From contig CADASG010000019.1 of NCBI GenBank assembly GCA_902790475.1, positions 1 to 49,376 of the forward strand: DNA of 49,376 bases. Reading direction: 5' to 3'. The notes below the pieces were generated by a model, which was not told the origin of the DNA, made no database searches, and saw only the letters and a list, made by a program, of their open reading frames with translations. The position numbers and the translations under genes were made by a program. The DNA is from an uncultured Ruminococcus sp. (GTDB lineage Bacteria; Bacillota; Clostridia; Oscillospirales; Acutalibacteraceae). Within the stretch, counting starts at the first letter, position 1. Each line of letters opens with the position of its first letter. Below, one piece after another: positions 31,531 through 40,051 of the stretch.

Positions 31531-34059
31531 ATGAGGATAAGAGTGTTAAATCGTTCATCGGCGGTTTTACTGTCGCTGGTTATGATGCTTGCCGCCGTAT
31601 CGGCAGCGCTGCCTGCTGCTTCCGCCGCGAACAAAAAGCTGACGCTCAGCGCAGCTTCGCTTTCGCTGTCAATCGGAGACACGGTGGACATCAACCAGTA
31701 TTACTCGGATAATTCAGCTTCCGATAATGTAGTGTACACCTCCAGCAATACCCGCGTGGCTGAGGTTCGCCCTTACGCCGGCGTTGTGACCGCTTTGGCG
31801 AGCGGCTCGGCTACCATAACCGCACGCGATAAGGTGTCCGGACATCAGGCGACCTGCAAGGTGTCCGTCAGCAGCGGCTATGTTCCCACCACCACCTCAA
31901 ATCTCACAGACCGCTGGCACAAGGGCAGCAAGGGATATACCGAGGTGCTCGGTATGACCTATGACAAGCTGGTAAGCTGGCTGAAAAACCACGACAATAA
32001 GAGCAAAAATCCCAACTACTATATAGGTACGCCTTTTGTAATGGACGACCACCGTATGCCCAACGGCGACCAAAGCAGCCGTTACGCGACGGGCGACTAC
32101 GGCTTGCCCACCTACAGCCCCATGCTCAACTGCACGGGCTTTGTTTGGCACGTGCTGCAAAGCGTCAGCTCTCGCAAATGGCTGGTGCCTGCGGAATCGG
32201 GCTGGGTATCGCTGTACTGCAACAATGATATCAGCCGCTACTACTTCACCTCAAAGTCCGCTATGCTAAAATCGGGACTCCTTGAAAAAGGCGATGTAAT
32301 CTGGCAGTTCTGCACCGAGAGCGAATACTACGGCAGCCCGTATAACCACATAGGCATTTACTACGGCGACGGCAAATCCAACGTGTTCTGGCACTCCGCA
32401 GGCAAGGCGAACGCCATCACCGAGGTACGCGGCTGCGGCCGTCCCGTGACCTTCTGCGTGGTGGTAAAGGCAAAGCCCTACAATCAGCTAAAGCTCAACC
32501 GAAATACGCTGTCCTTGGGCGTGAACGAGAGCTACGGTTTGGTTCCTAACGACGCTAAAAACGTCAGTTGGAAGAGCAGCAATACAAAGGTTGCTGCGGT
32601 TGACAAAAACGGCAAGGTCACAGGCATAGCTCCCGGCACGGCTACCGTGACGGTCAGTGCCGACAAGCGAGGCTCCGCGACCTGCAAGGTGACCGTTAAA
32701 AACGCTCCTTCTTCCGTTAAGCTCAATATCTCGAGCCGCACCATGGGTATAGGCGAGACATATACCATACAGGAGAACACCGACAGCGGCAGTTATGCCA
32801 ACGCCGCCAATCTGAAATGGTCGAGCTCCGACAGCAAAGTGCTTGCCGTTTCCAAGGTGCAGACCACCAACAAGGCAGTGCTCACCGCTAAAGGCGTCGG
32901 TACCGCTACCGTAACGCTGAAAACCTATAACGGCAAGACGGCAAGCGCTGTGATCACCGTCAAAAAAGCTCCCACCAAAGTCAGTCTCAACGCGACAAAT
33001 GTGATTCTGGGCGTGGGCGAGACCTTTGATTTCAATTCTTCGCTTCCCAACGGCGAAGCTTCCTCGGTCATCGACTACAGCACAGATAACGGAAAGGTGA
33101 TTTCCGTCAAGACCTCGGGCGGTCTTACCACCGCTTTGAAAACAGGCACGGCAAACGTGACCGCAAAGGCGTTCAACGGCAAAACTGCCAAGGCGAAGGT
33201 CACCGTTAAGCCTGCTCCCGGCAGCGTTGCGCTGACCGTTCCCGTTCGCACCCTCGGCGTGGGTGAAAAACTGACTGTCAGTGAAAACACTCCGCAGGGC
33301 ACATACGCCAACGCTTCAAATCTAAAATGGAGCAGCAGCAACACAAACGTGATCGCAGTAAAACAGGGCGCCGGCAACAAGGCTGAGCTAACAGCCGTGG
33401 GCGTCGGAACCGCCAAACTCAGTATTACCCTCTACAACGGCAGATCCGCTTCGGTCAATATGACCGTTAAGGCGGCTCCGAAGAGTATGCGCCTTTCCGT
33501 TTCCTCGCTCGATATGGGCGTCAATGAGAAATTCACCATTACCGAGGTCACAGATTCGGGCTCCTACGCCAGCGCACCCACGATCAAGTGGAGCAGCAGC
33601 AATGAAAAGGTGCTCATGGTCAAAAAAGGCGACGGCAATAAGGCGGAGCTTACCGCAGCAGGCGAGGGCACAGCAGTTGTGACCGCGACCGCATATAACG
33701 GCGTTTCCGCTACCGCCGTTATCACCGTAAAAAAAGCGCCGAAAAAGCTGACGCTTTCACAGGAGTCGTACACCATGACCAAGGGCGGACAGCTCACCCT
33801 TGAGCCTGTCATGGACAGCGACAGCGCTGCGGCTTCATACACATTTACCTCAGGCAACACCCGTGTAGCGACGGTGGACGCGCACGGACGCGTGACCGCT
33901 GTTGCAAACGGCAGAGCGGTCATTACCGTGAAGTTGTACAACAACGTTTCCGTTTCCTGTTTGGTTACCGTGACAGACGCTCCCGCGAAAGCTCAGGAGC
34001 CTGTAGGCGAAACCATTCCGGAGCAGGAGGAGACGACTCAGGATACTACAGCGCAGTAA
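31531..34059 (+). CDS. Secreted NlpC/P60-like hydrolase with seven Ig-like (BIG2) domains
   Basis: About 842 residues. ATG 31531 is chosen since GGGGAGA and a signal peptide (MRIRVLNRSSAVLLSLVMML) belong to it. One BIG2 domain comes first, then an NlpC/P60-like peptidase domain with probable Cys in LNCTGFVWHVL, His in YNHIGIYYGDG and a FWHS block. Six more BIG2 domains follow, each near 80 residues with an ATVTV/AVITV end, and a Gln/Glu-rich tail (PEQEETTQDTTAQ). NlpC/P60 enzymes cleave gamma-glutamyl peptide bonds of peptidoglycan. No membrane anchor is visible. The sortase pair follows 27 bp downstream. Confidence 0.85.
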   Translation: MRIRVLNRSSAVLLSLVMMLAAVSAALPAASAANKKLTLSAASLSLSIGDTVDINQYYSDNSASDNVVYTSSNTRVAEVRPYAGVVTALASGSATITARDKVSGHQATCKVSVSSGYVPTTTSNLTDRWHKGSKGYTEVLGMTYDKLVSWLKNHDNKSKNPNYYIGTPFVMDDHRMPNGDQSSRYATGDYGLPTYSPMLNCTGFVWHVLQSVSSRKWLVPAESGWVSLYCNNDISRYYFTSKSAMLKSGLLEKGDVIWQFCTESEYYGSPYNHIGIYYGDGKSNVFWHSAGKANAITEVRGCGRPVTFCVVVKAKPYNQLKLNRNTLSLGVNESYGLVPNDAKNVSWKSSNTKVAAVDKNGKVTGIAPGTATVTVSADKRGSATCKVTVKNAPSSVKLNISSRTMGIGETYTIQENTDSGSYANAANLKWSSSDSKVLAVSKVQTTNKAVLTAKGVGTATVTLKTYNGKTASAVITVKKAPTKVSLNATNVILGVGETFDFNSSLPNGEASSVIDYSTDNGKVISVKTSGGLTTALKTGTANVTAKAFNGKTAKAKVTVKPAPGSVALTVPVRTLGVGEKLTVSENTPQGTYANASNLKWSSSNTNVIAVKQGAGNKAELTAVGVGTAKLSITLYNGRSASVNMTVKAAPKSMRLSVSSLDMGVNEKFTITEVTDSGSYASAPTIKWSSSNEKVLMVKKGDGNKAELTAAGEGTAVVTATAYNGVSATAVITVKKAPKKLTLSQESYTMTKGGQLTLEPVMDSDSAAASYTFTSGNTRVATVDAHGRVTAVANGRAVITVKLYNNVSVSCLVTVTDAPAKAQEPVGETIPEQEETTQDTTAQ

Positions 34060-34085
34060 ACGCGCGAAAAAAAGAAGGTATATAT

Positions 34086-34688
34086 ATGAAAAAAATAATT
34101 GTCGGCGCAGCGGCAGCTTTGACAGCATTCGCATCAGTGCTGCCTGCCTTTGCCGCCGGGCAAAATATCGTGACGGATATAGCCGTCACCGTAGATACTC
34201 ATATCGCAGGTACACCGGCAACTCAGCCACCCAAGGCTGAGGTCAAAAGCGAAGGGGTTGTAATCTCAGACGCCGGGTGGACAAAGTCCGACGATATGCT
34301 CACTCCCTTTGAGGGAACGTTCGAGACAGGCAAAACCTACGGCGTAACGGTCGATGTTCAGCCGGGCGAGGGAATGCAGTTCTCGGAAACCGATCTGAAG
34401 GTGACTGTCAACGGAAAAACCGCAGTTTGCAATGTCGGAGACGGCAAACTTACCGTTTTTGCCGAAGTGAAGGCTGCAAATTCCGCGAAGGCGGCTGCTA
34501 CTACAGATTCCGCTACACCCGATTCCGCAACAGCCGACTCAGGCAAAAACTACGACAATACCAATAACGCCAACGGCGCCATACCCACCAACGAGAGCAA
34601 CGCGACCGTGGTGATTTTTGCCGTTGTTGTCGGTATTGCTGCCGCAGGCGGCGTCGCGTACTATATAATTACCAAAAACAAAAAGTAA
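34086..34688 (+). CDS. Surface protein with a nonstandard C-terminal sorting signal (IPTNE)
   Basis: 200 residues. Signal peptide (MKKIIVGAAAALTAFASVLP, cut near AFA), a compact domain with GTFETGKTYGVTVDVQPGEG and LKVTVNGKTAVCNVGDGKL, then an Ala/Thr/Ser/Asp linker. The C-terminus has the sorting-signal build: IPTNES, a hydrophobic helix (VVIFAVVVGIAAAGGVAYYI), and KNKK. IPTNE departs from LPXTG and resembles the NPQTN-like signals of class B sortases. The sortase gene begins 9 bp downstream, so it is the obvious candidate enzyme. The folded domain is not one I can name. Confidence 0.72.
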   Translation: MKKIIVGAAAALTAFASVLPAFAAGQNIVTDIAVTVDTHIAGTPATQPPKAEVKSEGVVISDAGWTKSDDMLTPFEGTFETGKTYGVTVDVQPGEGMQFSETDLKVTVNGKTAVCNVGDGKLTVFAEVKAANSAKAAATTDSATPDSATADSGKNYDNTNNANGAIPTNESNATVVIFAVVVGIAAAGGVAYYIITKNKK

Positions 34689-34697
34689 GGTGACAGC

Positions 34698-35486
34698 ATG
34701 AAAAAACGTATTATCACGGTTGTCATTGTTGTTTTGGCGCTCGCAGTGGCAGGTGTTGGAGGCTTTATTCTTTATAAGAATATAAGCAATCAAAACACCG
34801 AGGAAAACTACAAAAAGATCTCCGAATCCTATGTTGCAGAAACAACCGGCGCGCAGGATTCTACAGTGAAAAAAAAGAACCTTCCTGCGAATCCGGTGGA
34901 TTTCGCTTCACTCCGCGAGCGCAATCCCGATATCTACGGCTGGATAAAGGTCAAGGGTACCGAGGTTGACTACCCCGTGCTGCAGAGTGAGAACAACGAC
35001 AACTTTTATATTGATCACGACGTTGACAAAAACTACGCGTTTGCAGGCTCGATCTACTCGCAGATGTGCAACCGCCGAGATTTTTCCGACAGGGTGACCG
35101 TGCTTTACGGACACAATATGGCGAATAATTCCATGTTCGCCTCGCTTCACAGCTTTGAAGACCCCGAATTCTTCAAAAAGCACAAGGACATGACGATATA
35201 CATTGACGGCGCGCGCCTTGATTATGTGGTGGTGTCGGCTTACATCTATGACGACAGCCATATAATGAATTCGTTTAATTTTTCGGATGACAAGGTATAC
35301 AGCGATTTCCTTGCTTCCGTGCTGAAACCGCGCTCCCTGTCCTCAAACGTTCGCAACGGATTAACTCTTGACACTGATGACAAAATCGTTATTTTGAGCA
35401 CCTGTCTTAACGCGGGCGACGGAAGATATTTGGTAGTCGGAAAGCTGAAAAAACAGACAGAATTGCAAAAATCTACAAAAAATTAG
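34698..35486 (+). CDS. srtB: Class B sortase
   Basis: 262 residues. N-terminal membrane anchor (IITVVIVVLALAVAGVGGFIL) followed by a sortase fold with catalytic His139 in VLYGHNM, Cys236 in ILSTCLN and Arg243 in GDGRYLVVG. Class B features include IYGWIKVKGTEVDYPVLQ and the helix between beta strands (FASLHSFEDPEFFKKHKD). It cleaves sorting signals and links proteins to peptidoglycan. It lies between two substrate-like genes with different signals, IPTNE upstream and SPQTG downstream. Confidence 0.93.
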   Translation: MKKRIITVVIVVLALAVAGVGGFILYKNISNQNTEENYKKISESYVAETTGAQDSTVKKKNLPANPVDFASLRERNPDIYGWIKVKGTEVDYPVLQSENNDNFYIDHDVDKNYAFAGSIYSQMCNRRDFSDRVTVLYGHNMANNSMFASLHSFEDPEFFKKHKDMTIYIDGARLDYVVVSAYIYDDSHIMNSFNFSDDKVYSDFLASVLKPRSLSSNVRNGLTLDTDDKIVILSTCLNAGDGRYLVVGKLKKQTELQKSTKN

Positions 35487-35551
35487 TGATAATTCACAAA
35501 CAATATGTCAATAGAGAATTTATTTTTGTTATTTCCTATAGTATATTTCTC

Positions 35552-35580
35552 TTTACATTATCGTTTCATTGTGGTAAAAT
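35552..35580 (+). promoter_or_regulatory. Promoter of the SPQTG surface protein
   Basis: TTTACA (35552-35557), 17-bp spacer, TAAAAT (35575-35580). A small perfect hairpin, TTAAGT/ACTTAA around ATAA (35593-35608), lies between it and the AGGAGG site. The gene can therefore be expressed separately from the sortase. Confidence 0.65.
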
Positions 35581-35625
35581 ATGAACATGAGTTAAGTATA
35601 AACTTAATCTTAGGAGGAATTAATC

Positions 35626-36210
35626 ATGAAAAAAGCACTCACAGTTTTAATCGCAGTATTGTTAATTGCTGTTTCGGCAATGCCCGCTTTCGCGGAGTCC
35701 GTGAACAGTCCTACCCCTACAAAGGGTAATTATAACGTTAATATCTCGGTAGGCGAGGATATCGGTACGGTTACTTATGATTTTGTTTCCGGCGTTGATG
35801 AAGACGGCAATCAGCAGATCCACCTGCACATCGACCTTAAAGACGGCGTAGAATTCGGCGGCTGGGTTGTTGACGGTTATGTTGACGGCGACCTTTCCAA
35901 GCCCGACACTATTCTGACCATTTCAAAGGATGCAGTTATCAACGTTAAGACAAAAGGCGAGGAGTCCACTACTGTAGTTCCTGAGCCCACCAAGTCCGGT
36001 TCAGATGACAACGGCAACAAGGGCGATAACGGTTCCAAGGGCGACAACGGTTCCAAGGGCAGCTCTGGCAGCTCCGGTGGCAAGGTTGTTGACAACGGTT
36101 CCAAGTCTCCTCAGACCGGCAGCAATGATGTTGTAACATTTGTTGCTTTCTCTGCTCTGGCTCTCGCACTTGCTTCTGCTGTAGTAGTTGCAAAGAAAAC
36201 ATCTAAGTGA
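35626..36210 (+). CDS. Surface protein with SPQTG sorting signal
   Basis: 194 residues. Signal peptide ends near AFAES. A beta-rich domain (GNYNVNISVGEDIGTVTYDFV) contains GVEFGGWVVDGYVDGDLSKPD. A Gly/Ser/Asn/Lys repeat linker with NGSKGDNGSKG precedes the sorting signal SPQTG, a hydrophobic helix (FVAFSALALALASAVVVA) and KKTSK. SPXTG signals are used by clostridial class B sortases, and such an enzyme is encoded just upstream. It has its own promoter and a strong AGGAGG, so it could be abundant. Confidence 0.82.
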   Translation: MKKALTVLIAVLLIAVSAMPAFAESVNSPTPTKGNYNVNISVGEDIGTVTYDFVSGVDEDGNQQIHLHIDLKDGVEFGGWVVDGYVDGDLSKPDTILTISKDAVINVKTKGEESTTVVPEPTKSGSDDNGNKGDNGSKGDNGSKGSSGSSGGKVVDNGSKSPQTGSNDVVTFVAFSALALALASAVVVAKKTSK

Positions 36211-36231
36211 TGAATTAAACAACTGAAATAA

Positions 36232-36258
36232 AGAGGGCGGGGTTCCCGCCCTCTTTTC
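36232..36258 (+). terminator. Intrinsic terminator after the SPQTG protein gene
   Basis: AGAGGGCGGG pairs with CCCGCCCTCT around a 3-nt loop, followed by TTTT. Confidence 0.92.
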
Positions 36259-36301
36259 TGTAAATACGCAAAAACCATATATTTTTGGAAGGAGGACGCG
36301 C

Positions 36302-37492
36302 GTGTCCGAACAGGAAAAGACAACGCAAAATAAAACCGGTGAGATGAATATACGGTACCCGGATGATGATCATGAAAAGCCGCAGAGAAGCGGAACCAAA
36401 GAAGATGAAATGAAGATCATCACTTCGTCCGGTCATCGTCATCACAATCACCGTTCAAAAAAAGGCAAACACCATGTAAAGAAAAAACTGAAAAAGTCTT
36501 TGCTTATTGTCGGAATCGTTTTATTGTCATTGGTTTTGATCGCACTGAGCACTATTGCGGTGATGTATCACACAGGCAAAAACGAGTTGAATTCCGATAA
36601 AGTCAGGATCAATACGCCCGCCTCCGTAGATTCGGTAGAGGACGGTCAATATGTCTACTACAAGGGCGACAAATACCGTTACAAGAGTGATGTCATCAAT
36701 ATGCTGTTTTTGGGTATTGATGAAAATAACTATATCATGCCCAAGGGTGATATCGGAAGCAACGGTTCTGCGGACATGATCGCTCTTGCCGCGATTGATA
36801 AAAAGGATTCCAAGGTAACGATAATCAATATTCCGCGTGATATCATGACCGACGTTAAGGCGTTCTCTTTGTCAGGCGGTTATTCCGGTATGGAGAAAAT
36901 GCAGATCGGTTTGTCCTACGCCTACGGCAACGGCGCGGATACGAGCTGCGTCAACACTATGTCGGCGGTGCGTTCACTGTTCTACAATGTTCCCGTCAAC
37001 TCCTATTTCTCTCTGCAAATGGAGGGAGTGTCCGACCTTAACGACAGTATCGGCGGTGTTGATGTTGTCAGTCCGTCTACTATCGGACCCTTTGTAAAGG
37101 GTGAGAAGTATCATTTGGACGGCTCCGACGCGCTTCTGTTCGTTCATAAGCGCGATATGCAGCGGTCTGACGCAAGCCTCAAGCGAAATGACCGTCAGAA
37201 GGTATACTTGAAATCGTTTATTTCAAAATTCATTAAGAAAACCAAAAAGGATATCGGCGTTCCTATCAGTGTTTACAATGCTACCAAGCCATACTCCTGC
37301 ACAAATCTTAACGCAAGCCGAATCATTTATTTGGCGACGGAGTATATTTTGAACCGCAACATGAAGATCAAGATGGAGAGCGTGCCCGTTACCGTTTCGG
37401 TAAATGAAAACAGGAACGCTGAGAACTACGTCAAGGAAGAGGAGTTCTACGAGATGTTCCTCAGCGTTTTCTATGAAAAAGTAAGTAAATAA
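36302..37492 (+). CDS. LytR-CpsA-Psr (LCP) family glycopolymer transferase
   Basis: 396 residues from GTG 36302, 5 nt after AGGAGG. A long basic, His-rich cytoplasmic part (GHRHHNHRSKKGKHHVKKK) precedes one membrane helix (SLLIVGIVLLSLVLIALSTIAV). The LCP domain has NMLFLGID, GSADMIALAAID, IINIPRD with its conserved Arg, and KRNDRQKVYL. LCP enzymes transfer undecaprenyl-diphosphate-linked polymers, such as teichoic acid or capsule, to peptidoglycan or protein. It could attach the polymer made by the locus at 0.2-23 kb, although it is distant and on the other strand. Confidence 0.92.
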   Translation: MSEQEKTTQNKTGEMNIRYPDDDHEKPQRSGTKEDEMKIITSSGHRHHNHRSKKGKHHVKKKLKKSLLIVGIVLLSLVLIALSTIAVMYHTGKNELNSDKVRINTPASVDSVEDGQYVYYKGDKYRYKSDVINMLFLGIDENNYIMPKGDIGSNGSADMIALAAIDKKDSKVTIINIPRDIMTDVKAFSLSGGYSGMEKMQIGLSYAYGNGADTSCVNTMSAVRSLFYNVPVNSYFSLQMEGVSDLNDSIGGVDVVSPSTIGPFVKGEKYHLDGSDALLFVHKRDMQRSDASLKRNDRQKVYLKSFISKFIKKTKKDIGVPISVYNATKPYSCTNLNASRIIYLATEYILNRNMKIKMESVPVTVSVNENRNAENYVKEEEFYEMFLSVFYEKVSK

Positions 37493-37494
37493 AA

Positions 37495-37522
37495 AAAGGA
37501 CGCTTCGTGCGTCCTTTATTTA
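37495..37522. terminator. Bidirectional terminator between the LCP gene and bioY
   Basis: AAAGGACGC pairs with GCGTCCTTT around TTCGT, with A-rich and T-rich flanks that work for both converging genes. Confidence 0.88.
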
Positions 37523-37527
37523 TTTGA

Positions 37528-38094
37528 TTATTTGATTTTTTTCAGTGCGGAATTGACGGGATAAGCGATAAACGCCGCCGCAACGCATTTGCCGATGTCA
37601 AATAGAATAAACGAAGCCGCGACCAATTTTGCGGAGGTTATCAAATCTATCTGCTGAACAGCCGAGAACCACAGGATACCAGGAATGTAAACCGACGGGA
37701 TACCGACAGCGACAGACACCGCTGTATATCTAAAAACCGCATATTTGCTTTCAAAGCTGCCTTTAAGCAGGCTCACAAGGAAAGAAGCGAGGATAAAGCC
37801 GAGGATAAATCCGCCGGTCGGAGAGGCGAGTGCTGCGAATCCTCCCTTGCCTCCGGAAAAGACAGGCAGTCCGACCAACCCCAGCAGCGTATACAGCAGC
37901 TGTGCCGTCAGCGCTTGAAGCGGACTGAGTATCAGCGCCGTAAGCATTACCGCCAGCACCTGAAGAGTCAGCGGAACGGGAAACGGCATCGGGACCGCGA
38001 GCGGACTCAGCACGCACAGAAGCGCCGTGCAAACAGCGATACGCGCCATATTAAGCGCAGTGAATTTTTTATTTGTTTTGGAATTCTCAATCAT
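37528..38094 (-). CDS. bioY: BioY, biotin-binding S component of an ECF transporter
   Basis: 188 residues with six membrane helices and the BioY signatures: PVPLTLQVLAVMLTALILSP near the N-terminus, GLPVFSGGKGGFAALASPTGGFILGF in the centre (read in two parts), and DIGKCVAAAFIAYPV at the end. BioY binds biotin and works alone or with a shared ECF energising module, which is not encoded here. Expression is probably under BirA, given the operator-like repeat over its promoter. No biotin synthesis gene is in the window, in line with uptake-dependence. Confidence 0.94.
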   Translation of the reverse strand: MIENSKTNKKFTALNMARIAVCTALLCVLSPLAVPMPFPVPLTLQVLAVMLTALILSPLQALTAQLLYTLLGLVGLPVFSGGKGGFAALASPTGGFILGFILASFLVSLLKGSFESKYAVFRYTAVSVAVGIPSVYIPGILWFSAVQQIDLITSAKLVAASFILFDIGKCVAAAFIAYPVNSALKKIK

Positions 38095-38125
38095 TTTGTC
38101 AACTTCTTTTCATTTGATAGTTTAC

Positions 38126-38154
38126 ATTATACCACCGAGTCGGCAAATTGTCAA
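38126..38154 (-). promoter_or_regulatory. bioY promoter
   Basis: On the minus strand TTGACA (38149-38154), 17-bp spacer and TATAAT (38126-38131), both perfect. The -35 lies inside the left arm of the BirA-like operator. Confidence 0.85.
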
Positions 38155-38181
38155 TACCTCCTCTTAGTATCAGTTGACAAT
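38147..38181. promoter_or_regulatory. Probable BirA operator
   Basis: ATTGTCAA (38147-38154) and TTGACAAT (38174-38181) are perfect inverted arms separated by 19 bp, close to the known TTGTNAAC-spacer-GTTNACAA form of BirA sites. It covers the bioY -35 element and lies 8 bp upstream of the -35 of the divergent gene, so holo-BirA could affect both. Confidence 0.75.
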
Positions 38182-38189
38182 TATCTCTA

Positions 38190-38218
38190 TTGAAAAAACA
38201 CTCATTATGTGTTACAAT
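38190..38218 (+). promoter_or_regulatory. Promoter of the zinc-ribbon membrane protein gene
   Basis: TTGAAA (38190-38195), 17-bp spacer, TACAAT (38213-38218), 30 bp before the start codon. Confidence 0.7.
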
Positions 38219-38248
38219 AATAAAAGTATTTTACAAGGAGACCGCGAA

Positions 38249-38629
38249 ATGAAAAAATGTGACTACTGCGCCAAGGAGATTTCATATGACGAGATGTACT
38301 GCTGTGAGGAATGCGAAAAGCTGACAAAGGACTACTATATCAGAGCTGACCGATACGCAAAACCGTTTTCCGTGATAAACGTAGTGTGTCTGTTCGGAGT
38401 GATGGCAGGCATGTTTATTTTTCCCATGGCAAAGCCCTTCGGTGCGGCAATGGCGATCATCTGCTGCGCGGTTTTAGGCGTTCTTCTGCTTGTGCTTCCT
38501 TTTCCGACCGAAAGCATGATACGCAAATTCAAAATGAAAAAGGCAATTCAAATCACCCGTTTGGTCGGTATCGGCATGATGTTTTTGGGCGTTATGATAG
38601 CAGGCTTGCTGGCGATTTTTTTAAGCTGA
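38249..38629 (+). CDS. Small zinc-ribbon membrane protein, function unknown
   Basis: 126 residues from ATG 38249, 8 nt after AAGGAG. The N-terminus has CDYCAKEISYDEMYCCEEC, a probable four-Cys zinc ribbon. Three hydrophobic segments follow (SVINVVCLFGVMAGMFIF, AAMAIICCAVLGVLLLVL, LVGIGMMFLGVMIAGLLAI). Zinc-ribbon plus few-helix proteins are common in clostridia and mostly uncharacterised. It is divergent from bioY and may share its control. Confidence 0.75.
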   Translation: MKKCDYCAKEISYDEMYCCEECEKLTKDYYIRADRYAKPFSVINVVCLFGVMAGMFIFPMAKPFGAAMAIICCAVLGVLLLVLPFPTESMIRKFKMKKAIQITRLVGIGMMFLGVMIAGLLAIFLS

Positions 38630-38687
38630 CGTATAATCATAAGAAATTTGTCAAAGCTAATATCATCATTCGTAAGGAGGATTAGGA

Positions 38688-38921
38688 ATGCTTGATAAAA
38701 TAGCTTTGGCGATTTTAATTATCGGCGGTCTCAACTGGGGCAGCGTCGGTATTTTTCAGTTTGACCTTGTGGCGTTTATCTTTGGCGGACAGTCGGGCGT
38801 GATCAGCAGAGTTATCTATGTGCTGGTCGGCTTGGCGGCGATCTGGTGTATCACCTTACTGTTCCGCGACACGCGCGACACCATCATGGACGACCGCAAG
38901 CACGAAGTCATTCACGGATAA
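38688..38921 (+). CDS. DUF378 family small membrane protein
   Basis: 77 residues. The signature IIGGLNWGSVGIFQFDLV followed by a second helix (VIYVLVGLAAIWCITLLF) is that of DUF378. Two membrane helices, short charged C-terminus. Function is unknown in the family. A good AAGGAGG site precedes the ATG, 58 bp after the previous gene. Confidence 0.88.
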   Translation: MLDKIALAILIIGGLNWGSVGIFQFDLVAFIFGGQSGVISRVIYVLVGLAAIWCITLLFRDTRDTIMDDRKHEVIHG

Positions 38922-38938
38922 TATATTGATCTGCAAAC

Positions 38939-38965
38939 AAAACCGGCTCAAACCGAGCCGGTTTT
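38939..38965. terminator. Bidirectional terminator between DUF378 and sigF
   Basis: AAAACCGGCTC and GAGCCGGTTTT, a perfect 11-bp stem around AAACC, serving both converging transcripts. Confidence 0.93.
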
Positions 38966-38978
38966 ATGTTTGGAAAAA

Positions 38979-39626
38979 TTAAGCCGATAACCGCTCGCGC
39001 AGAAGGGCAAGTATCTTCTTTTCCCGTCGGCTGACCTGAACCTGTGTCATGCCCAAAGCTTCGGCTGTTTTTTGCTGGGTGAGTCCCCGGTAATAGCGCA
39101 GCTTCACGAGTTCTCTGTCACGCACTTCGAGCTCTCCGAGTGCGCTTTTCAGGCTGAGCTTTTCGGTGATCGCTTCCTGTATGTCGGGAGACGGCAGCTC
39201 CGTGTCGTGTTCGCTGCCGTCTCCCGAAAGAGACAGTGTGCTTTGTGCGCTGACGATAGCCTGTGTCACACGTTCCGCGCTTTCGTCAAGCTCTTTTGCC
39301 AACTGCGAAACCGTCATGTCTTTTCCGTTCTCAGAGTTATATTCTTGATTGAGACGGTCTATCCTCTGCCGCAGCTCATACAGCGAGCGGCTGACTCTGA
39401 CGCAGCCTCCGTCGCGGAAAAGCCGTTTGATCTCGCCGGTAATTACGGGAAAGGCATAGGTCGAGAACTGACAGCCTCGGCTCTCGTCAAATCCGTTCAG
39501 CGCTTTGGACAGTCCCAGACAGCCTGCGGCGAACAGCTCCTCATATTCAATGCCCTTGTCACGGTAGCGCTTGCAGCAGGCGTGTACCAAGCCCATATGC
39601 CTTGCGGCGAGGTTGTCCCTGCTCAC
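38979..39626 (-). CDS. sigF: Sporulation sigma factor SigF
   Basis: 215 residues from GTG, overlapping the spoIIAB stop by 4 bp. Region 2 shows EELFAAGCLGLSKALNGFDESRG and FSTYAFPVITGEIKRLFRD; region 4 shows VRDRELVKLRYYRGLTQQKTAEALGMTQVQVSRREKK. It directs early forespore transcription. Gene order spoIIAA-spoIIAB-sigF fixes the identity against the related SigG. The N-terminus is shorter than in Bacillus SigF. Confidence 0.94.
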   Translation of the reverse strand: MSRDNLAARHMGLVHACCKRYRDKGIEYEELFAAGCLGLSKALNGFDESRGCQFSTYAFPVITGEIKRLFRDGGCVRVSRSLYELRQRIDRLNQEYNSENGKDMTVSQLAKELDESAERVTQAIVSAQSTLSLSGDGSEHDTELPSPDIQEAITEKLSLKSALGELEVRDRELVKLRYYRGLTQQKTAEALGMTQVQVSRREKKILALLRERLSA

Positions 39627-40051
39627 GCCGAAAGCGTTTTTTCAAGCGTCACGGAAGTACCCTTGCCGGGCGCGGAGGTCACCCTGACCTTGTCGCAGAA
39701 GCTTTGCATCACTGCAAATCCCAGTCCTGCGCGTTCCTCCTCGGGTGCGGTTGTAAACAGCGGCTGCATGGCGCGCGGAACGTCTTCGATCCCGCAGCCC
39801 TTGTCCCTGATTTTTACGGAAACGCGCCTGCCCTCCAGGATACGTGCGGTTATGTAGATCGTTCCGCCGCCGTGACGGTAGCCGTGTACTATACAGTTGG
39901 TGACCGCCTCGCTTACCGCCGTTTTAAGGTCGCTCAGCTCCTCCACAGTGGGGTCAAGGCTCATAATAAACGCCGAAACCGCCGCGCGCGCAAACGCCTC
40001 ATTACGGCTTTTGGACGGGAAGCTCAGCTTCATTTCGTTTTCGATCGTCAT
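39623..40051 (-). CDS. spoIIAB: Anti-sigma-F factor and serine kinase SpoIIAB
   Basis: 142 residues of GHKL ATPase fold: the N box is in EAVTNCIVHGYRHGGG, the G1-like motif in IRDKGCGIEDV, and EEERAGLGFAVMQSFCDKVRV forms the G2 region. It binds and holds SigF and phosphorylates SpoIIAA. Start and stop overlap both neighbours by 4 bp, which ensures balanced synthesis of the switch proteins. Confidence 0.94.
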   Translation of the reverse strand: MTIENEMKLSFPSKSRNEAFARAAVSAFIMSLDPTVEELSDLKTAVSEAVTNCIVHGYRHGGGTIYITARILEGRRVSVKIRDKGCGIEDVPRAMQPLFTTAPEEERAGLGFAVMQSFCDKVRVTSAPGKGTSVTLEKTLSA

